A stretch of DNA of 64,000 nt, taken from contig WPIF01000001.1 of the NCBI GenBank assembly GCA_009773185.1, positions 1 to 64,000 of the forward strand, written 5' to 3'. Shown one piece after another: positions 48,901-57,988 of the stretch; the stretch's first letter is position 1, and every line of letters begins with the position of its first letter. The position numbers were made by a program, and so were the translations under genes. The stretch comes from Nitrospirota bacterium (GTDB taxonomy: Bacteria; Nitrospirota; Thermodesulfovibrionia; Thermodesulfovibrionales; UBA1546). The notes beneath the pieces are model-generated. The model did not search any database and had not been told where the DNA came from. It saw only the letters and a program-made list of their open reading frames with translations.

Positions 48901-50976
48901 CTATTTTCGCATCTCATGAGGCACAACTGCTGTCGCTGATGAAATAGTCGCATTGCCTGCAAAGTCTGTTGCCCTGTAGGTTATCGTATAGACCCTTCCG
49001 TTTCCTGTTCCAGCCCTTTCTGCTCTCAGTGATAGCGTTCCATCTGCGTTAACCACGATGTCGTTTGCCGTGTCTCCGTCTCCCAAACCATTGTCAGGCT
49101 CGCTGCTCGTTACTGATATGAGTTCTACCTGCACATTGCTTGTCAGATTGTCGCTCACGGTTATCGAAGGCATTATATTCACCATCTTGTGATTCGGCGG
49201 CCATAGAAGTCCGGGATTTAATGTTACGCTTAAAACAGGCGGTGTTCTGTCAATCATAATTTCAACTGACTTTGCCTGTCCAATATTACCTGCATAATCA
49301 ACCGCCCAATAGCTCAAGTTGTGTCTTCCATCAGCAGCGATTGTTAGGGTTGCTGCTGAGCCTGAGATTATGGTCTCTGCCCCATCGAATATGTAATGTA
49401 TCTCTTTCGCGCCAGAACAATTGTCTGTGGATGTGAGATTTATATTCACATCTGATTTGTACCAGCCGTTGTTGCCTGATGTGCCTGTGATTGTTGCACT
49501 GGTTGATGGAGGCACACTGTCTTGCACTGTTATGACAACTGTGTCTTCTGCTGTTCCACCTTTTCCGTCATCTACTTTAAGGGTGATTGAATAAGTTCCG
49601 AGCGGAATCTGAACTTGAGGATTTACACCGGTTGCCGTACCAAAGATTCCTGTCCATGTGTATGTGAGCGCGTCTCCGTCCGGGTCTGATGAGCCGGAAC
49701 CGTTAAGTGTTACTGCTGCTCCATTTGATCCGGAACAACTTATGGTCTGGTCAGGGCCGGCATTGGCAACTGGGATTTGATTTGATTCAGGCCCAAAAAA
49801 CTTCACCCAAATATGCCCTGGAGACATTGTACCGGGAAGAGGTCCTCTCCATGTTATTGCAAAGCGCTCCTTTCCTGCCATAGCAACCTTTCCCCAACTG
49901 CCCAATGCGTTAAGGTTAACCTGAAACGCTCCATTGATGGGAGTTCCATCAACATCATATCTCTGGGCAAAAACTCCATAAGAACTTTCATCCTGTCCAT
50001 AACCCATCCATGCAATAACTTCTTCATACCCATCAGGATCTCTTGAAACAGATGGAATCCACTGAAGACCTGTTAAATAAGTATTTACCCTGAATTCAGC
50101 TGTAATAGGCGCGGCATCAGTATTAAATCGCCTGGCATAAACATCATATCCACCACCTCCGTGCCCGCCACTCCATGAAACTGTAAAGTTACCTTCGCTG
50201 TCCACGGCAACAGAAGGGTAAAAATAAGAAGACGTTGTTGTATCTTCATTGACCTTGACTAATCCAGTTAAGGGATTTCCATTAAAGTCAACTATCCTCG
50301 CATATACACCTGTCTCCAAAGAAGCGCTTGACCGCCACGCAAAGACAAACCTGTCCTTTGCAGCAGATACATCAGGCATAGTCTGATGATACAGATCCCC
50401 CTGGTATATATAAACCTCTAATGCTCCAGTAATAGGGCTGCCGTCAGGGCCATAAATGCGACCCATAACAGTCCCTTCCATTTGCGCCCATGTTACCGCA
50501 AAATGGCCTGTTGGAGCGACACCTATTCTGGGACCATTAAAAAGAGGAGGATAAAAACTTCTACCGTTGTTCACCCCAAATTCCGGCCCCATCGGAACCC
50601 CATCTGGTCCAAATCTGCGGGCACGTATATCACCGCCATTACTGCGCTCATAAGTATACCAAACAATAACAGAGTTTCCCTGAGCATCCATTCCAGCCCA
50701 CGGCCATATCTGGTTACCTGCAGTATTTTCATTCACGAGAAAAGGCGCAGTTGTTGGTTTGCCGTCAGGGCTGTAAATGCGTGCCCAGATTCCCGCACCA
50801 TCTTCATCTACACTTCTCCATACAACAATAGCCTTTCCATTTTCATTCATAGCTATGTGGGGGTACGATCCACCAGTTAACCCTTCGCTTGCCAAAAGGT
50901 CATCGGTCAGCGGAACTGCATCAGCCCATGAAAAACATGGATACAGCAAACACAAGAGCAAAATCAACTTCTTCAT
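48901..50976 (-). CDS. Secreted protein with propeller-like repeats and a PKD domain
   Basis: This 691-residue protein has a signal peptide (residues 1-18). Residues about 35-405 carry seven or more repeats with a recurring pattern of VAWRS/ITWRG, RRFGPDGVPM-type turns and FxVN strands, looking like a beta-propeller. Residues about 405-490 form a PKD-like domain (PVANAGPDQTISCSGSN, GSSDPDGDALTYTW, GKGGTAEDTVVITV). Two Ig-like segments follow to the C-terminus. There is no haem motif and no sorting tail. It is the last gene of the minus-strand cytochrome locus and may be an adhesive or scaffold exoprotein. Confidence 0.7.
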   Translation of the reverse strand: MKKLILLLCLLYPCFSWADAVPLTDDLLASEGLTGGSYPHIAMNENGKAIVVWRSVDEDGAGIWARIYSPDGKPTTAPFLVNENTAGNQIWPWAGMDAQGNSVIVWYTYERSNGGDIRARRFGPDGVPMGPEFGVNNGRSFYPPLFNGPRIGVAPTGHFAVTWAQMEGTVMGRIYGPDGSPITGALEVYIYQGDLYHQTMPDVSAAKDRFVFAWRSSASLETGVYARIVDFNGNPLTGLVKVNEDTTTSSYFYPSVAVDSEGNFTVSWSGGHGGGGYDVYARRFNTDAAPITAEFRVNTYLTGLQWIPSVSRDPDGYEEVIAWMGYGQDESSYGVFAQRYDVDGTPINGAFQVNLNALGSWGKVAMAGKERFAITWRGPLPGTMSPGHIWVKFFGPESNQIPVANAGPDQTISCSGSNGAAVTLNGSGSSDPDGDALTYTWTGIFGTATGVNPQVQIPLGTYSITLKVDDGKGGTAEDTVVITVQDSVPPSTSATITGTSGNNGWYKSDVNINLTSTDNCSGAKEIHYIFDGAETIISGSAATLTIAADGRHNLSYWAVDYAGNIGQAKSVEIMIDRTPPVLSVTLNPGLLWPPNHKMVNIMPSITVSDNLTSNVQVELISVTSSEPDNGLGDGDTANDIVVNADGTLSLRAERAGTGNGRVYTITYRATDFAGNATISSATAVVPHEMRK

Positions 50977-51031
50977 GGCATCCTCCTATCTAACATAGAA
51001 TAGACTCAGCAATAAATTAGCTTAAATAAAT

Positions 51032-51123
51032 ACAAGGTCGTTGCGAAAAGTGATAACTGCAAAGCAATCCAAAAGACACAAAACAACAAAGAGATTGCCA
51101 CGCTACGCTCGCAATGACAAGTT
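51032..51123. repeat. Dispersed element of the 'GATTGCC...GCTCGCAATGAC' type
   Basis: AGATTGCCACGCTACGCTCG followed by CAATGAC, with GTCGTTGCGAAAAG and GCAATCC at the other end, forms a loose inverted repeat between the cytochrome and PKD genes. Heptamers (ACACGCT, ACCCGCT) follow at 51193-51229. Confidence 0.5.
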
Positions 51124-51230
51124 ATACATCAAAAAAAGGTTTTCAGGGGTTCCCCTTTTTTAAACTTTTCCCCTTCTTACCCTTTGAAACTCTTTCCCTA
51201 CACGCTACCCGCTAAAACGCTACACGCTTC

Positions 51231-52253
51231 CTATTTATGCACCTTGCTGTGGCAGGTGAGGTTGCACTGCGCCCTGCCGCTGCCATAATCAAGATACTGG
51301 CCTGCGCCTGTAACCACGGAAGGATTGAATTCTATCAAATGAGGATTTGTGCTGCTGCCGTGCGAGGCATGACATGTATAGCATGAGGTCTTTTGATAGA
51401 CTATATGCTCCTTATGCCCGTAATCGCCTGACTGGCTGCCCTTGAAACTCTGATTGGAAAGAATACTGTCACGGTTATGGCAGGTATAGCACAATTCATA
51501 AGCATAAAGGCTCTCAGCCCCGTCTAGCGTGTTATAGTTCACCCTGAGCAGCGGAGGATAATCAGAACCATGAGGTTCGTGGCACTGTGTGCAGGTTATA
51601 AAACTGCCCTGAGGGAGGTCCTTGAAAAGGCTCGTGCTCCTGCCTTTTGCAACCCTTTCAACAGGGTGATAGGATGCATTTGCCGGGTCAAATTCCAGTC
51701 TCATATTGGAGCTTGAGGAAGGAAGGTTTATGCTGTCTGAATGGCAGTTATAGCACACCTCTGCTTCTTTTTCCGCCATCTTTTTTGCGCCTGAAAGAGA
51801 TGTGCCTTTTATCCTTGCCATTCTGTTGCGCGGGCTTGTCATGTGAGTGTTATGGCAGTCCTGACAACTGACATGCCTCGGCATTGCAGTATCCTTTTCC
51901 GGCAGCGCTTCATTGGCTATATGATATTTTGCCGTATCTATAATTGGATGGTTGGACCTCTTCATTAACAGGCTGTAGATGTTAGTCCTCGCCCGCTCTT
52001 CAGCCGAGCCTGAAGGGCCATGACACCTCAGGCACAAATCCACTATACGGCCCTTGCCTTTGCCTGATGGTTTATGACATGATCTGCATCCACCACTAAC
52101 CTTTGTTCTATTAAGATGCGTGCCTTTTTCAGCAGCGCTGACAACGCCTGAAGATACAAAGGTTAAGAAGGTCAAGCAGAGCAAAAAGGTTAATGCCATT
52201 TTGCCATCTTTGTTCTCTTTACCCCTTTGAAACTTATGAACCTTTTTAAACAT
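51231..52253 (-). CDS. Octahaem c-type cytochrome
   Basis: This protein of about 340 residues starts at 52253 behind AAGGAGA. It has a signal peptide, then seven CXXCH motifs (CRSCH, CLRCH, CQDCH, CYNCH, CTQCH, CYTCH, CYTCH) and a final CNLTCH with three residues between the cysteines. Extra histidines (NTH, EPHGS, ASHGS, SNHP, SYHP) could be distal ligands, as in doubled-CXXCH cytochromes. It is periplasmic or extracellular and could feed electrons to the tetrahaem protein encoded just upstream. A specific enzyme activity is not indicated. Confidence 0.85.
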   Translation of the reverse strand: MFKKVHKFQRGKENKDGKMALTFLLCLTFLTFVSSGVVSAAEKGTHLNRTKVSGGCRSCHKPSGKGKGRIVDLCLRCHGPSGSAEERARTNIYSLLMKRSNHPIIDTAKYHIANEALPEKDTAMPRHVSCQDCHNTHMTSPRNRMARIKGTSLSGAKKMAEKEAEVCYNCHSDSINLPSSSSNMRLEFDPANASYHPVERVAKGRSTSLFKDLPQGSFITCTQCHEPHGSDYPPLLRVNYNTLDGAESLYAYELCYTCHNRDSILSNQSFKGSQSGDYGHKEHIVYQKTSCYTCHASHGSSTNPHLIEFNPSVVTGAGQYLDYGSGRAQCNLTCHSKVHK

Positions 52254-52263
52254 TATTTTCTCC

Positions 52264-53151
52264 TTATGGGCAAGTATAATGGCATGTTTCACACAAAGGG
52301 TTCCAGTTTAAAGGTGTGCCTTTCACCAAAAACTTGTTATTTCCGCCAGGATCATTATGCGGGTCATGGCAGCTTCTGCATTGAACACCCATCGCATTCC
52401 CCTCACCGGGGGGATATAGATGCGTTGTCTTATAGAGTTTTACAGGGTCAGTAGAAGAAATAGTGCCAGGGTCTCTAATCGGCATACTAACCTCAGGGCA
52501 CTTGGCAAACACCGCCGCCGCAAGAGCGCTGTTATACTCCATCGAAATCAAATGATCTCCCCACCCGATATCCAAATGTTTGCCACCACTGACAAAGTTT
52601 GTTCCGAGACATGTATAGTCAAGCGGTCCGCATGGCAAATAATCCTGCGGCGTCATAGGAATATTCCCTGCCATTCCAGACCCGGGCACATTAACAAGCT
52701 GGCCCAATGCCACTGTTCCGTCATGACAGCCAAGACAGAGTTTTGAACTGCCGTCAGGCTGCTTGGCCAGCGTAACACGCCATGTATCGCCGCCATAAAA
52801 TCCGCTTGCCTCAAACCTGACACTATAAGTTGCGCTGCTGATTGAATGGTTCCATAATGGAGAGCCTGCAATGCTGGCTTCCTTGCTCGCTGAATGAGGC
52901 GTATGGCAGAAGACGCATTTCTGGGTCACTCCGCTCGCACCCGTTGCTTTAATGGTAGTAGGAAGAGGAGCATTTGCAGACAGGTCGTGTTTTGTGCCTA
53001 CTATCCCCGCAAAGACAACAGAAGTTACAAAAGTGTAAATAGTTACAAGAGTTACAAAAGTTGCAATACAAAAGTTGCAGAAGTTGAACCTATTGAAATT
53101 TTTTATCATTTTGAAACTCATTTCTTTAACCTTTTGAAATGTATTGAGCAT
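52264..53151 (-). CDS. Tetrahaem c-type cytochrome, OmcE-like (larger paralogue)
   Basis: This 295-residue protein has a signal peptide, mature VGTKHDLSANAP, then four CXXCH motifs: CVFCHTPH, CLGCHDG, CRSCHDPH, CETCH. The order KHDL ... CHTPH ... PLWNHS ... KLCLGCHDG ... CHDPH ... CETCH parallels the 219-residue protein at 59639-60298, so the two are paralogues. Seven non-motif histidines could supply bis-His ligation. The plan resembles the tetrahaem filament cytochrome OmcE. About 75 extra residues lie between haems 2 and 3. The signal-peptide region (NFCNFCIATFVTLVTIYTF) is encoded by 9-mer repeats. GGAGGA lies 11 bases before the ATG. Confidence 0.8.
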   Translation of the reverse strand: MLNTFQKVKEMSFKMIKNFNRFNFCNFCIATFVTLVTIYTFVTSVVFAGIVGTKHDLSANAPLPTTIKATGASGVTQKCVFCHTPHSASKEASIAGSPLWNHSISSATYSVRFEASGFYGGDTWRVTLAKQPDGSSKLCLGCHDGTVALGQLVNVPGSGMAGNIPMTPQDYLPCGPLDYTCLGTNFVSGGKHLDIGWGDHLISMEYNSALAAAVFAKCPEVSMPIRDPGTISSTDPVKLYKTTHLYPPGEGNAMGVQCRSCHDPHNDPGGNNKFLVKGTPLNWNPLCETCHYTCP

Positions 53152-53270
53152 AATTTTTTAACTCCTCCTTAAACTTTTTAACCTTTTGTAACTATTGAAA
53201 CTTTTTACCTTTTTCTTTATTTCCCCTTTTGTAACTTTTTACCCTTATCACCCTTTTTAACCATTATTTG
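53040..53270. repeat. 9-mer repeat tract, cytochrome N-terminus and upstream spacer
   Basis: On the minus strand GTTTCAAAA, GTTACAAAA and GTTGCAATA-like units recur. They run from the spacer behind the NHL gene into the signal-peptide codons of the tetrahaem cytochrome. Confidence 0.65.
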
Positions 53271-54328
53271 CCTCCCAGAAACTGAAACACCTGAACCCTG
53301 CGGTTATAGGTATCAGCTATATATATTTTATCATCTTTATCAATAAATATGCCTGCCGGAAGCCAGAACATCCCCCTGTCCCCTCCTTCTTCGCCAAAAG
53401 GCAACAAAAGCCTTCCATCCCCGTTAAATATCTTGACCGTGTCCTTGGAAGAATCCACAACATATATGTTGCCCTCGCTGTCAGCAGCAACGCCTTTTGG
53501 AAGCGCGAATTTATCGTAAGAATCCCCTGCCGAGCCGAACTTCGAGCTGAATTTTCCCTGCCTGTCAAAACCCTGTATCCTGAAATTCAAGGTGTCGGTC
53601 ACCCAGATCCTTCCGTCCTTATCCACCGTGATATGAGTGGGATAGTTGAACTCTCCATCGCCATCGCCCCTTTTTCCAATAATCAATCTTACGCTGCCGT
53701 TGGCAGGGCTTATTCCATATACCTTATGGTCAAGCGCGTCAACGACATATATGAGGTCCTTGTCTTTGTCATAAGCAAGTCCTGCGGGCCTGACAAATTT
53801 AACCTCAGATAGATTGCCGGTAAATTTTCCGTCTTTATCATAAACAAATATTTTATTAAGGTCCGAGTCGCTTACATATATGTTTCCTGCCTTATCAGCG
53901 ACAATACCGACGGGAAATCCGAGCTCGCCTTTGCCGCTTATTCCGAGCTGCAGGACCTCCATTGTCTTGATATTTATGACAGTCGCCCTCATTGCGCCTG
54001 AATCAGCTACATAAAGCCTCTCGCCTTCAAAATAAACGCTGTAAGGCATCACGAGCGCACGGCTGGCCTTCGGGTCTGTAGGGTCGCCTCCTCCGGCAAG
54101 AAAATCCACGAAAGACATCCTGGGCGCTAAAGAATAAAGGCTCCACAGGTATTTTATCCTTGGCTTTTCAGGCTGCCCCGGCCAGAGAATACCCTCGCTC
54201 ATGGCATAGTCAATATTGGCCTTGTAAACAGGCGCGCAAGCAACAAAAAGAAGGGGAAAAAGTGTAAGTAGGGGAAGAAGGTGAAATAGGTAAAAAAGTT
54301 TCAACTTAAATAGTTTCATCTTTTTCAC
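53264..54328 (-). CDS. NHL-repeat beta-propeller lipoprotein
   Basis: In this 354-residue protein, the lipobox ends at about Cys31 (Phe-Val-Ala-Cys). Residues about 95-350 carry six NHL units (RLYVADSGAMR, NIYVSDSDLNKIFVYDKDG, LIYVVDALDHKVYG, RIWVTDTLNFRIQGFDRQGKF, NIYVVDSSKDTVKIF, KIYIADTYNRRVQVFQ). It is probably an outer-membrane-anchored propeller. A second NHL protein is encoded at the far end of the locus (63218 onward). NHL proteins are recurrent neighbours of nanowire and porin-cytochrome genes in Geobacter. The leucine-rich signal peptide is encoded by 9-mer units. Confidence 0.88.
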   Translation of the reverse strand: MKKMKLFKLKLFYLFHLLPLLTLFPLLFVACAPVYKANIDYAMSEGILWPGQPEKPRIKYLWSLYSLAPRMSFVDFLAGGGDPTDPKASRALVMPYSVYFEGERLYVADSGAMRATVINIKTMEVLQLGISGKGELGFPVGIVADKAGNIYVSDSDLNKIFVYDKDGKFTGNLSEVKFVRPAGLAYDKDKDLIYVVDALDHKVYGISPANGSVRLIIGKRGDGDGEFNYPTHITVDKDGRIWVTDTLNFRIQGFDRQGKFSSKFGSAGDSYDKFALPKGVAADSEGNIYVVDSSKDTVKIFNGDGRLLLPFGEEGGDRGMFWLPAGIFIDKDDKIYIADTYNRRVQVFQFLGGK

Positions 54329-54395
54329 CTTTTGAAACTTTTGTATTGCAACTTTTGAAACTTCTGTAACTATTGTAACTTGATGTTAAGAGTTT
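54236..54395. repeat. 9-mer repeat tract in and before the NHL lipoprotein signal peptide
   Basis: On the minus strand CTATTTCAC, CTTCTTCCC, CTACTTACA and CTTTTTCCC (Leu-Phe/Leu-His/Pro/Thr) encode the hydrophobic core. The same units (GTTTCAAAA, GTTACAATA) fill the upstream spacer. Confidence 0.75.
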
Positions 54396-54778
54396 CATTT
54401 AAATTTTGCCCCCCTGATCTTTGAGACTTTTAAGGATTCTATTAAATAATATATCAGCCTTGATACTTCTGATGCTACTTTTATAATTTTATCAAATTCT
54501 TCCCCGGAAATATAGCCTAAATCCAAAGCAATATAAAGCTGTGTTCTTAGTTCTCCGCAGGAACCTTTTGCTATATACAGAAATTGAATAAATTCATTAT
54601 TTGACCCCCGCTCAAAACCTTCCGCTATATTTGATATTACTGAGATAGATGAGCGTTGAATTTGGTCTTTTAACCCAAAATCTTTCAAGAATCTTTGATT
54701 TTTTGTAATAGCATAAATCTGTTTGCAAAGTTCTCGCCCCTTCTGCCAAGCAACAATGTCTTCAAATCTCTTAATCAT
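54395..54778 (-). CDS. Four-helix-bundle protein (23S rRNA intervening-sequence / Avd-like family)
   Basis: This 127-residue protein is the typical S23/IVS family: FEDIVAWQKGRELCKQIYAIT, then FGLKDQIQRSSISVISNIAEGFERG, then ELRTQLYIALDLGYI. These form a pentameric four-helix bundle; relatives occur in 23S rRNA insertions and as the Avd accessory of diversity-generating retroelements. Here it is free-standing: no rRNA, reverse transcriptase or variable repeat lies nearby. Function is unknown. It lies between the PpiC and NHL genes, with 9-mer repeats on both sides. Confidence 0.87.
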   Translation of the reverse strand: MIKRFEDIVAWQKGRELCKQIYAITKNQRFLKDFGLKDQIQRSSISVISNIAEGFERGSNNEFIQFLYIAKGSCGELRTQLYIALDLGYISGEEFDKIIKVASEVSRLIYYLIESLKVSKIRGAKFK

Positions 54779-54868
54779 ACTTCTTCCTTTTTTATTTTTG
54801 AACCTTCTGTAACTTTTGCAACTTTTTCACCTTAATTAACCTTCTGAAACTTTTTCACCTTTTTACCC
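54779..54868. repeat. 9-mer repeat tract
   Basis: Units such as TTCTGTAAC, TTTTGCAAC, TTTTTCACC and TTCTGAAAC fill the spacer between the four-helix-bundle gene and ppiC. Confidence 0.65.
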
Positions 54869-55855
54869 TTACTTTATTGAAATAACCGCCTTTTCTTTCA
54901 GCGCTTTTATCAATGCCTCCCTGGCTTCTTTATAGCGTTTGCCTTCAAGCTCTTTTTTCAGGGAATCCTTCACCCCGGCAAAATCAAGCTGTTCCTCAGG
55001 CTTCTTTTCCTCAAGCCTGATTATATGGTAGCCGTATATCGTTTCTATAAGCCCGCTTACCTCACCAATATTAAGCCTGTATGCTGCTTCCTCCAGTTCC
55101 TGCATAAGCCTGCCTTTATGAGACAGGCCAAGGTCCCCGGCCTTCATCCTGTAATCATCCTCTGAATACTTATAGGCCAGCGCTGCAAAGTCCTCCCCTG
55201 CCTTAACCCTCTTAAGCAAATCTTCTGCCTGCTTCTTTTTTTCTTCTCTTTCTGCCTGCGTAGCAGTGGGAGAAACGTTTATTGACATCTCCCTCACCCT
55301 TATCCTGTCAGGTGAAACAAACTTGCCCTTGTTTTTATTATAATAGTCTTCCAGGTTTGCCTCAGACAGTCTTATCTTATCTTCAACTTCCTGCTTTATA
55401 AATTTCCTGCTAATAAGCTCTTTTTCTATAAGCCTCCTGTAGCTATCCTCGGTCAGCCCCATCTTTTCAAGTGCGCTATAAAAATCCTTTTTCTTTTTAA
55501 ATGCCTCTTTATTTTTATTAAAGATTTCTTTCACCTCTGATTTTTTGACACTGATGCCAAGCCTTTTCCCTTCCTGATACAGCAATTCTTTTTCAATAAG
55601 CGAATCAACCGCGGACTTCCTCAGTTGTTCCGTCCTTTCATCCGATAACCTCCCGTGAAAAGAGCCTGCGGGCATCAGCCTGTTGACTGCCATCTGAACC
55701 TCAGCCTCTGAAATATTCTCACCGTTAACAGAAGCTGCAATCTTCTTTTCCCCTGCAAAGCAAAGCGTGTAGCTATCAGGGGATAGCGGGTAGCGGGTAG
55801 CGGATAGCGTGTAGAAAAATAAAACCAATACACTGATTACTAAAATCCTTAACAT
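54869..55855 (-). CDS. PpiC/SurA-type periplasmic peptidyl-prolyl isomerase
   Basis: This 328-residue protein has a signal peptide, a SurA N-terminal-like helical chaperone domain (residues about 35-175) and a parvulin domain (about 185-280: RVREMSINVSP, AGEDFAALAYKYSED, AGDLGLSHKGRLMQELEEAAY, IETIYGYHIIRLEEKKPE). It assists folding of outer-membrane or secreted proteins, here plausibly the barrel encoded upstream and the cytochromes. Residues about 14-31 of the signal region (LSATRYPLSPDSYTL) are encoded by AGCGGGT/AGCGTGT heptamers. Confidence 0.9.
   Translation of the reverse strand: MLRILVISVLVLFFYTLSATRYPLSPDSYTLCFAGEKKIAASVNGENISEAEVQMAVNRLMPAGSFHGRLSDERTEQLRKSAVDSLIEKELLYQEGKRLGISVKKSEVKEIFNKNKEAFKKKKDFYSALEKMGLTEDSYRRLIEKELISRKFIKQEVEDKIRLSEANLEDYYNKNKGKFVSPDRIRVREMSINVSPTATQAEREEKKKQAEDLLKRVKAGEDFAALAYKYSEDDYRMKAGDLGLSHKGRLMQELEEAAYRLNIGEVSGLIETIYGYHIIRLEEKKPEEQLDFAGVKDSLKKELEGKRYKEAREALIKALKEKAVISIK
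55763..55816. repeat. Heptamer array (AGCGGGT/AGCGTGT) in the ppiC signal region
   Basis: AGCGTGT, AGCTATC, ...AGCGGGT, AGCGGGT, AGCGGAT and AGCGTGT follow one another within the coding sequence. Confidence 0.8.
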
Positions 55856-55948
55856 TTTTTTATCCTGAGACCTTTATCTTTTTTCATTTTGTTTTATTAC
55901 CTTTCTTTCCTTCTTCTTTCTATTTTATCTTCTCCCCTACCCGCTTCT

Positions 55949-57988
55949 TTATAATATCCTGAACGGCCGTGTCACTTTCAGCATTACTTTCCTTTCCGTT
56001 GTTTTATTGCCGGCTGCATCCCTTTCCTTCTTAAGCGATAAATCAAGGTCTAAAAATACTGAACGCCATCTCCAGCCGACAGAGGGCGTAATTTCAAACA
56101 TGGTAGCATTGCCAGGCGTTGTTTTAGAGTAATTTGCATAGAACCTGAACGTTCCGGTCCTTGATATCTTATAGCTAAACTGGCTGTAGATGTTGAAGTT
56201 CTTTGTGTTCGTCCCGCCCTCAGGCATATCCATTGTATATCCTGTGCCGATAGTAACTCCAACTTTTCTCGTCACCGTCATATATATCGTATTGTTCCAT
56301 TTGAAAGACTTGCTTACCTGCGGGGAATATAAATATTCAGCATCAGATGTCAGGTTCATCGTACTCAGATATACATTCAGATTCACGGTTGCCCTGTGCG
56401 ACGTCGCAACCTTATGCTGGCTGCGCGTTGCGCCTCCTATTGCTGTTGTGCCTGAGGAGCCTCTGTCGCCTGTGTTCTTTGAAAGTCCAAATGTGTATTC
56501 GGTCCTGATGGAATAATCCCAACCCGATACCTGAGGTTTAAGGGTTTGCGTCTTAAGGGTATTCTTCATCGGATCAATCTCGATGCTGACGGTATGCCCC
56601 TTGCGCGGCCTGAAGGTATAAGCGATGCCTGTCTGGAAACTGAATGTAGTCCCTAATTTTCCGCCGGTTACGCCAAGAGATGAATTCCAGTCTGTATTAA
56701 GTCCAAACCGCCTGAAGGCCGATATGGACCCGTTGCCGAAATAGTCTTTCCTCCCGTCGCTCGAGCGCGCAAATCCGGCTCCGAAGCCATAAGACAGGTT
56801 TACGCCCTTATACAGGTATGGAGTAGCGTTTGACACATTAGCGGAAATATTATATTGCTTGACAGATGCAGAGGAACTGCGGGAATAATTTCCATGAATG
56901 CCGTAGTACCATTTTTTTGTCATACCTGTAAGCGAAGAGTTAAAATTCAATGACTTTATATCATTTTTTCTGTAATAAATATGGTTATCAAATTTCTGAA
57001 AAAACTTCCACTTTAACTCTGTCCGGGTATCCAGCTCGCTGCCGCGTCCCTTATGCGAGTTACCGCTGCTGTTCCACTCGTCATAGTCAAAATTTAAGGA
57101 ATAGTCTGTCTTTACGGCATAGCTATGCCCCGTGAACCTCAGGGCGGCGCTCCTCCAGTCGGACTTTACCCCTCTGCTGTAAGTGGCAGTTTTATCAATA
57201 TTAAAATATGTTGCTCTGGGCAGGGTATCTGCAATTGAAGAAAAGAGTCCCTCAGATTTTACAGGCTTAATAACAGGCCTCGGCCTTGGAGCAATGTTCT
57301 GGTCTTCCTCCTCCTCATCGTTCAGATTTACATTCGTGTTTGCATTTGTATTTGTATTTGTATTTGCATTAGCGTTTGCATTTGCATTGTAGTTAGCGTT
57401 AGAATTGGAGTTGGAATTGGAATTGGAGTTGCTGCTGACTACAGGCAGTTTAGAAATCTCACGTTTGCGGGGTTTTATCTTTCGCGCGTAAGACATGTTC
57501 AAACCATAGTTTGAGGTCTTAAAATCCCTTCCGTCTGTCCTTGACGCCCGGAGAGAAAAGCTAAAAGGCTTATAGGAAAAAAAGACCGTCTCTATGCCAT
57601 AGGTCTTGGTGAGGCCTCTATTGTAAGTCGCAGCGCCGTCGCTGACTGCATCCACACCTGTATTTATGGTGTAATACATTAACTTGGGGCTGATCACATA
57701 GCTCTGGAACCTCAGCCTGTAATTCTGGGTGAATTTGTTTGTATGGGTTGTCTGACTGTTGGCTTTTTTCTGTTGATCTTCATAAGTTAATGAGACATCC
57801 CCGTTGAGCGAATATTTCCGCATGCGCATCATTGCATCCCTTTCCACCAACGGCCCGGCAGATGCGTTCTCAGGCATAAACAAAAAAAGAGCGCAGAGAG
57901 CAAAGAGCAGAGCGCAGAGAGCAGAGCAGGGGGCGTCCGCCCGGGGGAGCCCCTGCACGCTTTCTTTATATGTCTTGGTCTTTTTCAT
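55949..57988 (-). CDS. Large outer-membrane beta-barrel protein with an Asn-rich tract
   Basis: In this protein of about 679 residues, a long signal region leads to a barrel of alternating strands through to the C-terminal RKVMLKVTRPFRIL. Many strand pairs are visible (FTQNYRLRFQSYVISPKLMY, YSRGVKSDWRSAALRFTGHSY, GTFRFYANYSK, RWRSVFLDLDLSL). The number of strands is not countable by eye but exceeds 20. Residues about 185-225 are an Asn-rich loop (NSNSNSNS, NANANAN, NTNTNTN, then EEEED) encoded by hexamer repeats. It may be the outer-membrane conduit for the cytochromes. No haem motif. No ribosome site precedes the ATG at 57988; heptamers occupy that place. Confidence 0.75.
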   Translation of the reverse strand: MKKTKTYKESVQGLPRADAPCSALCALLFALCALFLFMPENASAGPLVERDAMMRMRKYSLNGDVSLTYEDQQKKANSQTTHTNKFTQNYRLRFQSYVISPKLMYYTINTGVDAVSDGAATYNRGLTKTYGIETVFFSYKPFSFSLRASRTDGRDFKTSNYGLNMSYARKIKPRKREISKLPVVSSNSNSNSNSNSNANYNANANANANTNTNTNANTNVNLNDEEEEDQNIAPRPRPVIKPVKSEGLFSSIADTLPRATYFNIDKTATYSRGVKSDWRSAALRFTGHSYAVKTDYSLNFDYDEWNSSGNSHKGRGSELDTRTELKWKFFQKFDNHIYYRKNDIKSLNFNSSLTGMTKKWYYGIHGNYSRSSSASVKQYNISANVSNATPYLYKGVNLSYGFGAGFARSSDGRKDYFGNGSISAFRRFGLNTDWNSSLGVTGGKLGTTFSFQTGIAYTFRPRKGHTVSIEIDPMKNTLKTQTLKPQVSGWDYSIRTEYTFGLSKNTGDRGSSGTTAIGGATRSQHKVATSHRATVNLNVYLSTMNLTSDAEYLYSPQVSKSFKWNNTIYMTVTRKVGVTIGTGYTMDMPEGGTNTKNFNIYSQFSYKISRTGTFRFYANYSKTTPGNATMFEITPSVGWRWRSVFLDLDLSLKKERDAAGNKTTERKVMLKVTRPFRIL
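57325..57432. repeat. Hexamer repeat encoding the Asn-rich loop
   Basis: Units of TTTGTA/TTTGCA and TTGGAA/TTGGAG (+ strand) repeat about 17 times, giving alternating Asn and Thr/Ala/Ser. Confidence 0.85.

Noticed and set aside
54395-54778. A diversity-generating retroelement
   Set aside because: The Avd-like protein is present, but no reverse transcriptase, template repeat or variable repeat is visible nearby.
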